From: Acidobacteriota bacterium | GTDB taxonomy: Bacteria; Acidobacteriota; Vicinamibacteria; Vicinamibacterales; SCN-69-37 | Length of the DNA stretch: 10,072 nt | Direction: 5' to 3' | NCBI GenBank assembly: GCA_021824055.1 | Contig: JAKALV010000108.1 | Location: 1-10,072 of the forward strand | Shown: one piece after another, positions 1 through 5,511 of the stretch | Layout of the letters: each line of letters begins with the position of its first letter | Numbering within the stretch: position 1 is the stretch's first letter | The notes under the pieces: generated by a model | Database searches by the model: none | What the model was told of the DNA's origin: nothing | The model's input: the letters and a program-made list of their open reading frames with translations, nothing else | Program-made: the position numbers and the translations under genes

Positions 1-1352
1 CTGGCCGCTGTAATCCTCGCGCCGTGCTTGTCGGCGATCCACTTGGCCAGCGTCAGTCCCAATCCCACCCCTTCGGTTTGCGGTGACCGCGCGCTGTCGG
101 CGCGATAGAACCGCTCGAACACATGCGGCAGATCCTCGCCTGCGATCCCGATCCCGGTGTCGCGGACGGTCAGCGTGGCGGCGTCGCCCGTGGCCGACAC
201 CGTCAGCGCGACACGCCCGCCCGCCGGCGTGAACTTGATGGCGTTGTCCAGCAGATTGAGCACCAGCCGCTCCAGCCAGCCCGCGTCCCCCGTAACGATC
301 ACGCCGGGAACGGCGTCGCACGTCAGCGTGACGCCCTTCGCTTCCGCCACGGCCTCCAACTGCGCGACCAGTGATGTGCCCAGGTCGCTGAGGTCGACCG
401 CATCGCGCGCCAGCCGGATCTCGCCCGCCTCGGCGCGCGCGAGCGTCAACAGGTGGGTCACCAGCCGGCCGAGCCGGTCGAGTTCCTCGAGCTGGCTGCC
501 GAGACCGCGCTGATATTCCTCGGGAGTGTGCGCGTGGCTCAACGTGGTTTCGATCTCGGCGCGCAGCGCGGCGAGCGGCGTGCGCAGCTCGTGCGCGAGC
601 GCCGCGCTGAACTGGCGCATCTCGGCCACGGAGTGCTCGAGGCGGCTCAGCGTTTCGTTGAACGCGACCGCCACCTGATCCAGTTCATCGTCCGCGCCGC
701 GCACCGGCAGCCGCTGGTGCAACTCGGTCACGCCGATCGCGCGCGCGGCGGTCGCCAGCTTGCCGAGCGGCGCCAGTGACCGGCCCGCCAGCCAGCGACC
801 CAGAATGGCGACCACGAACACGCAGACGGGAATGCTCCAGAGCAGCCGATGCCGGAACGTGTTGAGCGCCTCGTCCGTGTTGGCGAGCAGGACTCCCACC
901 TGGAGCAGGTACACATTGCCGGGCGCGGGGCGCATGACGGTGTTGGTGAACCGCAGGCGGCCCTGGTCGGTCACGATGTCGCGCGTCGCGGTCCGCTCGC
1001 GGTACATCTGCACCTCGGCGGGCGTGAACTGCATCGCGAGGGGGCCCATGGCGTCCGATTGCACCAGGAGCGCGCCGGTCGTGGCGTCGTACACCTGATA
1101 AAAGCGGGTGGCGTTGGCGATGAAGGCGGCTTCCTGCGGATCGTTCCGATCGTAGGCGAGGGTGGGGACGCCGTGGTCCAGCCGCAGATATCCGTGCAGA
1201 CCGTCCGTCAGTTCCTGCACTTGCTGGTCGGCCGCATCATCGAGCTGGCTGGCGAGGAGGTGGTAGGCCGCCAGCCCGAACCCGGCGAGGAGCACCGCCA
1301 GCACGGCGGCGTACACCAACGCAAGCTTCGCGCGCAGCGCGACCGGTTTCAC
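1..1352 (-). CDS. Sensor histidine kinase of a two-component system (3' end cut off by window edge)
   Basis: This is an inner-membrane kinase that autophosphorylates on His and passes phosphate to the regulator encoded just upstream. It starts with GTG at 1352, which overlaps the regulator stop as GTGA. About 450 residues are visible and the C-terminus is missing, probably by 10-30 residues. In order I see TM1 (about 9-35), a periplasmic sensor region (about 36-168), TM2 (about 170-190, around WSIPVCVFVVAILG) and a HAMP-like linker (about 190-245). The dimerisation/H box follows (FSAALAHELRTPL, His254), then the N box (NLLDNAIKFTP, Asn370), the G1 box (DTGIGI from Asp398), an F box (VFERFYRADSA) and the G2 box (GVGLGLTLAKWIA). 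All catalytic motifs are intact. The set is typical of kinases paired with OmpR-type regulators (QseC/CusS-like). The ligand cannot be read from the sequence. Confidence 0.95.
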   Translation of the reverse strand, partial: MKPVALRAKLALVYAAVLAVLLAGFGLAAYHLLASQLDDAADQQVQELTDGLHGYLRLDHGVPTLAYDRNDPQEAAFIANATRFYQVYDATTGALLVQSDAMGPLAMQFTPAEVQMYRERTATRDIVTDQGRLRFTNTVMRPAPGNVYLLQVGVLLANTDEALNTFRHRLLWSIPVCVFVVAILGRWLAGRSLAPLGKLATAARAIGVTELHQRLPVRGADDELDQVAVAFNETLSRLEHSVAEMRQFSAALAHELRTPLAALRAEIETTLSHAHTPEEYQRGLGSQLEELDRLGRLVTHLLTLARAEAGEIRLARDAVDLSDLGTSLVAQLEAVAEAKGVTLTCDAVPGVIVTGDAGWLERLVLNLLDNAIKFTPAGGRVALTVSATGDAATLTVRDTGIGIAGEDLPHVFERFYRADSARSPQTEGVGLGLTLAKWIADKHGARITAA

Positions 1353-2020
1353 TCGCGCTTCTCACCCAGCATGTAGCCCACGCCGCGAATGGTGTGGATC
1401 AGCGGCGTGTGGCCGCGGTCAATCTTGTTGCGGAGCGCGTTGATGTGCACCTCGACCACGTTGCTGACGCTGTCAAAGTGGATGTCCCACACGTGCTCGA
1501 TGATCAGGGAGCGCGTGACGGGCCGGTCGGCGTGGCGCATCAGGAATTCCAGGAGGGCGTACTCCTTGGGCTTGAGATCGATCGGCCGGCCGCCCCGCGT
1601 CACGAGCCGGCGCACGGTGTCGATCTCGAGATCGGCGACGCGCAGCGACGTGATGCGGGCGCCGCCGCGCCGCAGCAGGGCGCGCAACCGCGCCGACAGC
1701 TCCGCGAGGGCGAACGGCTTGGCCATGTAATCGTCGGCGCCGGCGTCGAGGCCCGCGATCCGGTCTTCCACCGAGTCGCGCGCCGTCAGGATCAGCACCG
1801 GCAGCCCGGCCTTGCGCGCGCGGATCTCGCGCAGTACCTGGAAGCCCGACCGCCGGGGAAGCATGAGGTCGAGCACCACCGCGTCGTAGTCGAAAATCGC
1901 CGCCTGGTCGCCGGCCTCGGCGCCGTCATGCAACACGTCCACCGCGTAGCCCTCTTCAGCCAACCCGCGCTGAACGAACGTGGCTACCTTGATGTCATCT
2001 TCCACTACGAGGATGCGCAT
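1349..2020 (-). CDS. OmpR/PhoB-family DNA-binding response regulator
   Basis: This 223-residue cytoplasmic transcription factor is phosphorylated by the adjacent kinase. The receiver domain spans about 1-115. Its acidic pocket is Asp8/Asp9, the phospho-acceptor is Asp51 (VVLDLMLP), the switch Thr is Thr79 (ILTAR) and the conserved Lys is Lys101 (MAKPF). A winged-helix domain fills about 125-220 and contains the typical segment LKPKEYALLEFL and the C-terminal hairpin HTIRGVGYML. The length is normal for the family. The ATG at 2020 has an AGGGAGA ribosome site 5 bases upstream, and that site lies in one arm of a perfect inverted repeat. The 4-base overlap with the kinase indicates translational coupling. 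The closest named relatives by architecture are QseB, CusR and PmrA, but I cannot choose among them, so no symbol is given. Confidence 0.96.
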   Translation of the reverse strand: MRILVVEDDIKVATFVQRGLAEEGYAVDVLHDGAEAGDQAAIFDYDAVVLDLMLPRRSGFQVLREIRARKAGLPVLILTARDSVEDRIAGLDAGADDYMAKPFALAELSARLRALLRRGGARITSLRVADLEIDTVRRLVTRGGRPIDLKPKEYALLEFLMRHADRPVTRSLIIEHVWDIHFDSVSNVVEVHINALRNKIDRGHTPLIHTIRGVGYMLGEKRE

Positions 2021-2025
2021 GCAGC

Positions 2026-2046
2026 TCTCCCTCTATCTTAGGGAGA
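2026..2046 (-). promoter_or_regulatory. Inverted repeat overlapping the ribosome site of the response regulator
   Basis: The arms TCTCCCT (2026-2032) and AGGGAGA (2040-2046) are perfect reverse complements separated by 7 bases. Read on the minus strand, the arm nearest the gene is AGGGAGA, the best Shine-Dalgarno match, 5 bases before the ATG at 2020. In RNA the stem would hide the ribosome site. In DNA it could also be an operator. The sequence is seen directly; the function is inference. Confidence 0.45.
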
Positions 2047-2073
2047 TATGGCGACGTTGAGAAAGGAGAAGCG

Positions 2074-2130
2074 GAAAGAAAAAGCGGGTGCGACCCGTGC
2101 CCGTCGCTCAGCGTGCATGGCCGCACCCGC
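2074..2130 (-). terminator. Rho-independent terminator after the small exported protein gene
   Basis: On the minus strand, 28 bases after the stop codon at 2158, a 9-bp perfect stem (GCGGGTGCG at 2130-2122 with CGCACCCGC at 2092-2084) is followed at once by TTTTTCTTTC (2083-2074). The loop is long, about 29 bases, and can partly fold on itself. The U-rich tail on this strand only makes it a clear intrinsic terminator. It separates the small gene from the regulator-kinase pair, or allows partial read-through. Confidence 0.8.
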
Positions 2131-2157
2131 CCCGAAGCCGCCTGGAGAAGGAGGAGG

Positions 2158-2538
2158 CTACTTCGACGACTTCGGGAGGCCTTTGCCCTTGTCCTTCGGG
2201 GCCGACGCCGTCACGGCCGTCGCAATGTTCTGCTTGCCTTCGGCGCGGTACCGCACTTCCACGCGGGCGCCGGCCGCCAGATCACCCTTCTTCACGGTGG
2301 TGGCGTTCAGCACAAACGTCAGTGTCTTGGTCGCCTTGGCGGTCTTGGTGATGACGAGCGACGTGGCGTCCACCGACTTCACGATACCGCTCGTCGAGTG
2401 CGTCGCCGCCGCGACGGTGGTCGTCTTGGCCTTCGTCGCAGGGGCCGTCTTGGCGGCGCCGGTCTGGGCGGCCATGGCGAGTGCCGGCACCAGCAGCAGC
2501 GCGCCGACCAACCCGAAAGTACCTTTGTTCATACGCAT
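2158..2538 (-). CDS. Small exported DUF5666/OB-fold-like protein of unknown function
   Basis: The product is a 126-residue exported protein. The ATG at 2538 is chosen because AGGAG lies 7 bases upstream; the second ATG (2532) is 13 bases away. A short basic start, a hydrophobic core (GLVGALLLVPALAMA) and a likely cleavage after residue 23 (AMA before AQ) form a signal peptide. A Lys/Thr/Ala-rich linker follows (about 25-48), then a beta-rich segment of about 60 residues. That segment has the pattern GIVKSVDATSLVI, LTFVLNATTV and ARVEVRY, and the protein ends in a Lys-rich tail. The strand pattern fits DUF5666 or the YgiW-type OB fold, which is family resemblance judged by eye. It sits upstream of a regulator-kinase pair on the same strand, so it may be a target or accessory of that system. 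No catalytic residues are evident. Confidence 0.85.
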   Translation of the reverse strand: MRMNKGTFGLVGALLLVPALAMAAQTGAAKTAPATKAKTTTVAAATHSTSGIVKSVDATSLVITKTAKATKTLTFVLNATTVKKGDLAAGARVEVRYRAEGKQNIATAVTASAPKDKGKGLPKSSK

Positions 2539-2557
2539 GTTCGATCTCCTGTTTCGT

Positions 2558-2574
2558 GATGACGTGATGTCATC
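2558..2574. repeat. Short inverted repeat in the leader of the small exported protein gene
   Basis: GATGAC (2558-2563) and GTCATC (2569-2574) are perfect reverse complements with a 5-base spacer. The repeat lies about 20 bases upstream of the ATG at 2538, in the presumed 5' leader. It could be an operator or a small RNA stem. Six-base arms can occur by chance, so confidence is low. Confidence 0.3.
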
Positions 2575-2606
2575 TATGCGTATTTGACGCTGCCCATGTT
2601 CGGGCG

Positions 2607-2635
2607 ACATTAGATGGGGATTAACGCTGCTTAAT
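2607..2635 (-). promoter_or_regulatory. Candidate promoter with a TTAA direct repeat, possible OmpR-family box
   Basis: On the minus strand, ATTAAG (2635-2630) is followed by 17 bases and then TAATGT (2612-2607), giving a -35/-10-like pair with correct spacing. TTAA occurs at 2631-2634 and again at 2621-2624, exactly 10 bp apart and over the -35 region. OmpR/PhoB-family regulators bind direct repeats of 10-11 bp period, and PmrA/QseB-type sites contain TTAA. Regulation by the adjacent regulator is therefore plausible but is inference. The -35 match is poor, as is common at activated promoters. Confidence 0.35.
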
Positions 2636-2653
2636 GCGCCGCCGGACGTGGCC

Positions 2654-2733
2654 TTCAGCCCTCCGGGCTCCGAACCGCAGGGCTGGAGACCTGCGGCTAC
2701 GTCCCGCATGGCTCCAGCCTGGCGGCTATGTCC
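2654..2733. repeat. REP-like intergenic repeat patch with nested inverted and direct repeats
   Basis: This lies in the gene-free stretch 2641-2761. CCGCAGG (2675-2681) pairs with CCTGCGG (2690-2696). GGCTGGAG (2681-2688) pairs with CTCCAGCC (2712-2719). A near-direct repeat is present as CCTGCGGCTACGTCC (2690-2704) and CCTGGCGGCTATGTCC (2718-2733). The structure resembles short extragenic palindromes. It follows the stop codon (2762) of the minus-strand sigma-54 activator and may help end or stabilise that transcript. Confidence 0.5.
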
Positions 2734-2761
2734 GGGTGTGCGTCGCCAGTGCCCGTGCGAA

Positions 2762-3799
2762 TCAGGCGGCGGGCGCGTCGCCGATGCCCAGCCGATGCAA
2801 CTTGTCGATCAGCGTCGTCCGGCTGAGCTGCAGGAGCAGCGCGGCCTGGCGCTTGTTGCCGCCCGTGCGCTTCAGGCACTGCAGGATCAGGTCGCGCTCG
2901 ACGCCCGTGATGAACGACGCGAAGTTGAGACCCTCGGCGGGCACGGTCATCGCCGGCGTGCCCATGGACAGCCGGCCGAGCACTTCGTCCGGCAGCATGC
3001 TGGCCTGGATGTCGGCGGAGCGCCCGCTCATGACGACGGCGTGCTCCACCGCGTTTTCGAGCTGGCGGATGTTGCCCGGCCAGTCGTAGGCGACCAGCGC
3101 GTCCAGCGCCGCGGCCGACAGGGGACGTGGCGGCACGGCGTTTCGCGCGAACGACTGCGCCAGAAAGTGGCGCACGAGCACGGGGATGTCCAGGCGCCGC
3201 TCGCGCAGCGCCGGCAGCTTCACCCGGACGACGTTGAGACGGTAGTAAAGATCCTCGCGGAAGTCGCCCTTCTTCACGAGCGAGAGCAGATCGACGTTCG
3301 ATGCGGCGATGACGCGCGTGTCGATCTTGATGGTGCGCGAGGCGCCGACGCGCTCGACCTCCCGTTCCTGCAGCGCGCGCAGCAACTTCGCCTGCAGCGG
3401 CGCCGGCATCGTCGACACTTCGTCAATGAAGAGCGTGCCGCGATTCGCCATTTCGAACCGGCCGATCCGGTCGCTGATCGCGCCCGTAAAGGCGCCCTTC
3501 ACGTGGCCGAAGAGCTCGGCTTCCACCAGGCCTTCCGGGATGGCGGCGGCGTTGAACGCGACGAATGGAAAGCCGCGGCGCGGGCTGTTCTGGTGGATCG
3601 TCCGCGCGACGAGCTCCTTGCCGGTGCCGGTCTCGCCTTGAATCAGAACCGTGCTCATCAGCGGCGCGACGCGCTCGAGCGTGTCGAAGAGCTGGCGGAT
3701 GGGCGCGCTCTCTCCCACGATCTCGCTTCGGAAGCTTTCGAACCCGGTGTCGCAGATCATCATCGCTGTTGCCACTGGCATCTCCGTCGCGCCTGGCAT
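2762..3799 (-). CDS. Sigma-54-dependent transcription activator without an N-terminal sensory domain
   Basis: This is an AAA+ enhancer-binding protein that remodels RNA polymerase holding sigma-54. I choose the ATG at 3799 because AGGA lies 7 bases upstream, giving 345 residues. An in-frame ATG at 3835 would add 12 residues but has no ribosome site. In the 345-residue form, Walker A GETGTGKE is at 55-62, the sigma-54 contact loop GAFTGA at 102-107 and Walker B TLFIDE at 122-127. The Arg-finger region FREDLYYRL is near 180-188 and WPGNIRQLEN at 240-249. A Fis-type HTH (GGNKRQAALLLQLSRTTLIDKLHRLGI) lies near 313-339. All activity motifs are intact. Only about 25 residues precede the AAA+ domain, so there is no receiver, GAF or PAS domain. 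Activity must be set by another protein (as for PspF) or by expression level. It is transcribed divergently from the NtrC-type gene at 3916. Confidence 0.93.
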   Translation of the reverse strand: MPGATEMPVATAMMICDTGFESFRSEIVGESAPIRQLFDTLERVAPLMSTVLIQGETGTGKELVARTIHQNSPRRGFPFVAFNAAAIPEGLVEAELFGHVKGAFTGAISDRIGRFEMANRGTLFIDEVSTMPAPLQAKLLRALQEREVERVGASRTIKIDTRVIAASNVDLLSLVKKGDFREDLYYRLNVVRVKLPALRERRLDIPVLVRHFLAQSFARNAVPPRPLSAAALDALVAYDWPGNIRQLENAVEHAVVMSGRSADIQASMLPDEVLGRLSMGTPAMTVPAEGLNFASFITGVERDLILQCLKRTGGNKRQAALLLQLSRTTLIDKLHRLGIGDAPAA

Positions 3800-3915
3800 A
3801 ACCAAGTCCTGTACCTGCCGTTCGAAACGCGGCATTCTGACGCTTTTCGTTTAGTTACAGCGGTTTATGGAATGGCACGACAGGTCAGATCGCGTGACAT
3901 CGGGGCGTTTTGCCC
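3800..3915. other. Divergent intergenic region between the two sigma-54 activator genes
   Basis: This 116-bp stretch must hold the promoters of both activators. The only sigma-54-like element, TGGCACG on the plus strand near 3874-3880, has no GC at the matching -12 position. I see no convincing -35/-10 pair either. A small GGGC/GCCC stem (about 3903-3915) lies just before the ATG at 3916. Binding sites for either activator may be here, but no inverted repeat stands out. Confidence 0.4.
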
Positions 3916-5298
3916 ATGCCATTGCGGCGAAACGCCGCTCCGGACATAGAATTGGCCGTGCCTTCGCTCCTGATTCTTGATGACGATGACGATACCTGTA
4001 AGTTGTTGTCGGACGCGCTGACGCAGCCTGGGCGCGACGTCCGGCTGGCCCTCGGGCCGGATGAAGCCTTCGCGGCGTTGCGCCAGCGGCCGTGTGACGT
4101 GCTCTTGACCGACTTCGATCTTCGCAGCACTCAGAACGGCCTCGATGTGCTGCGGGCGGTGAAGGTCGAATGGCCCGAGACGCAGGTCATCCTGATGAGC
4201 GGTTACAGCACGCTCGAGAGCGCGGTCGCCGGCGTGCGGGCGGGCGCGTTCGACTACCTGGCGAAGCCGTTCGATATTCGCGAGGCGCGATCGTGCGTGG
4301 ACCGCGCGTTTGCCACGCACCAGCCTGTCGAGACCCTGCCGTTGGGCGGGGCGGCGCTGCCCGCCGGATTGGTCGGGCGCACGCGGGAGATGCTGGACGT
4401 GTACAAACAGATCGCGCTCGCGGCCGACGCGGCGACCGCCGTGCTCGTGATCGGGGAAAGCGGCACCGGCAAGGAACTGGTCGCGCGCGCGATTCACGAA
4501 TACGGCCGGGGCAACGCGCGGCCGTTCGTGGGCGTCAACTGCGGGGCGCTGGCCGAGACGTTGCTCGAATCGGAGCTGTTCGGCCACGTGCGCGGGTCGT
4601 TCACCGGCGCGGTGGCCGACAAGAAGGGCCTGTTCGAGCAGGCCTCTGGCGGCACGATCTTTCTCGACGAGATCAGCGAGACGTCGCCCGCGATGCAGGT
4701 CAAGCTGCTGCGCGTCCTGCAGGAAAACGAGGTGCGTCCGGTGGGCGGCAACCGCGTGATTCAGACCAGCGCGCGCGTCCTGTCGGCCAGCAATCGCGAC
4801 CTGACCGAGGAAGTGGCGGAGAAGCGATTCCGCCAGGATCTGTACTACCGGTTGAGCACGTTCGTGATCCGCCTGCCGCCGCTGCGCTCGCGCCGCGACG
4901 ACATTCCCATGCTGGCGGCGCAGTTTCTGCGCAGCGCGTGCGTGTCGGCGCAGCGCGAGGCGCAGATCACGCCCGGCGCGATGGAAGCCCTGGCCGCGTA
5001 TCCCTGGCCCGGCAATGTGCGCGAGCTCGAGAACGTGGTGGAGCGGCTCGTGCTGACGTCGCGCAGCGGCCGCATCGAGCAGAGCGACGTCGACGCCAGC
5101 CTGGCGCCGGCCGACCCGCCGCGCCGGGGCACGCCCGCGTTCTCGGATCTGCCGTCGCTCGATGAGCTGGAAGGCCGTTACCTCGCGCACGTGCTGAGCG
5201 TGACCGGCGGGCATCGCACGCGCGCGGCGGAAATTATGAAAGTGGACCGCAAGACCCTCACGCGCATGGCGGCCAGGCACGGGCTCGACGGAGACTGA
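3916..5298 (+). CDS. NtrC-family response regulator (receiver, AAA+, Fis-type HTH)
   Basis: This two-component regulator activates sigma-54 promoters and is 460 residues from the ATG at 3916. A start at GTG 3958 would give the more usual receiver N-terminus (MPSLLILDDD). TTG 3910 is also open. None has a strong ribosome site. Numbering from 3916, the receiver is about 17-130, with an Asp-rich pocket at 22-26, phospho-acceptor Asp66 (LLTDFDLR), Ser95 (LMSGY) and Lys117 (AKPFD). In the AAA+ domain I see Walker A GESGTGKE (180-187), the loop GSFTGA (227-232), Walker B TIFLDE (247-252), the Arg-finger region FRQDLYYRL and WPGNVRELEN (364-373). A Fis-type HTH lies at about 430-457. The loop has Ser where most members have Ala (GAFTGA), but the FTGA core is kept. 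No partner kinase is adjacent. It lies upstream of the aldolase/amidohydrolase genes on the same strand. Confidence 0.95.
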   Translation: MPLRRNAAPDIELAVPSLLILDDDDDTCKLLSDALTQPGRDVRLALGPDEAFAALRQRPCDVLLTDFDLRSTQNGLDVLRAVKVEWPETQVILMSGYSTLESAVAGVRAGAFDYLAKPFDIREARSCVDRAFATHQPVETLPLGGAALPAGLVGRTREMLDVYKQIALAADAATAVLVIGESGTGKELVARAIHEYGRGNARPFVGVNCGALAETLLESELFGHVRGSFTGAVADKKGLFEQASGGTIFLDEISETSPAMQVKLLRVLQENEVRPVGGNRVIQTSARVLSASNRDLTEEVAEKRFRQDLYYRLSTFVIRLPPLRSRRDDIPMLAAQFLRSACVSAQREAQITPGAMEALAAYPWPGNVRELENVVERLVLTSRSGRIEQSDVDASLAPADPPRRGTPAFSDLPSLDELEGRYLAHVLSVTGGHRTRAAEIMKVDRKTLTRMAARHGLDGD

Positions 5299-5310
5299 GA
5301 AACCGACTTA

Positions 5311-5475
5311 GGGCAAAGGGTAGAGGGCAAAGGGCAAAGGTAAAGGGAAGAGGCAACAGGCAAGAGGAGGCAGCAGGCAAGAGGAGGCAGCAGGTAAGAG
5401 GAGGCAGCAGGACCTCTGACCTTCCTGTTCCCTTTTCCGTCTTGGCTTTACCTCTGCCCTTTGCCCTTTGCCCTT
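5311..5475. repeat. Heptamer and 17-bp tandem repeat block with long inverted arms
   Basis: The gap between the NtrC-type gene and the aldolase-like gene (5299-5511) is mostly repeats. The left arm holds GGGCAAA heptamers (from 5311). AGGGCAAAGGGCAAAGG (5324-5340) is perfectly complementary over 17 bp to 5458-5474 in the right arm. GGTAAAG (5339-5345) also pairs with CTTTACC (5446-5452). Between the arms are three tandem 17-bp units, GGCAAGAGGAGGCAGCA, at 5359-5375, 5376-5392 and 5393-5409 (the third with one C to T change). A large purine-rich/pyrimidine-rich hairpin is possible. There is no U-tract, so it is not a classic terminator. Similar heptamer families are known as STRR repeats in cyanobacteria. 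Confidence 0.85.
5443..5459 (+). promoter_or_regulatory. Weak candidate sigma-54 (-24/-12) promoter before the aldolase-like gene
   Basis: TGGC (GG at 5444-5445) and CTGC (GC at 5456-5457) have the exact 12-bp GG-to-GC spacing needed by sigma-54. The match to the consensus TGGCACG-N4-TTGCW is partial: the ACG part and the W are missing. It sits inside the right arm of a repeat block and about 55 bases upstream of the ATG at 5512. The presence of two sigma-54 activators next door raises its interest, but a chance match is quite possible. TACTAT at 5481-5486 is an alternative sigma-70 -10-like box. Confidence 0.2.
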
Positions 5476-5490
5476 GTCACTACTATGATT

Positions 5491-5506
5491 CCCCTCTCCC
5501 AGGGGG
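5491..5506 (+). promoter_or_regulatory. Ribosome site of the aldolase-like gene inside a small hairpin
   Basis: CCCCT (5491-5495) and AGGGG (5501-5505) form a perfect 5-bp stem with a 5-base loop. AGGGGG (5501-5506) is the Shine-Dalgarno sequence, 5 bases before the ATG at 5512, and it decides that start. The stem could reduce translation, and it repeats the arrangement seen at the response regulator gene. Confidence 0.45.
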
Positions 5507-5511
5507 CTTTC

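Noticed and set aside
2158..2709. Longer form of the small exported protein starting near 2709
   Set aside because: The extra N-terminus would be translated from the REP-like patch and promoter. The ATG at 2538 has a good ribosome site and begins a proper signal peptide.
3777..3791. TGGCATC...TCGC as a plus-strand sigma-54 promoter
   Set aside because: Spacing fits, but it lies inside the start of the minus-strand activator gene, has a poor -12 box and is about 125 bases from the next plus-strand start.
3874..3890. TGGCACG as a sigma-54 -24 element in the divergent activator gap
   Set aside because: The matching -12 position reads CA instead of GC, so the element is incomplete.
2648..3949. 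Open frame on the plus strand (433 codons) opposite the receiverless sigma-54 activator
   Set aside because: Antisense shadow; the minus-strand protein has all AAA+ motifs.
3865..5280. Long open frame on the minus strand (471 codons) opposite the NtrC-type gene
   Set aside because: It is antisense to a clear receiver-AAA+-HTH protein. Its product is a low-complexity Arg/Ala/His-rich string with no domain, as expected in GC-rich DNA.
5359..5409. Possible CRISPR-like repeats
   Set aside because: The 17-bp units are directly adjacent with no spacers and there are no cas genes.
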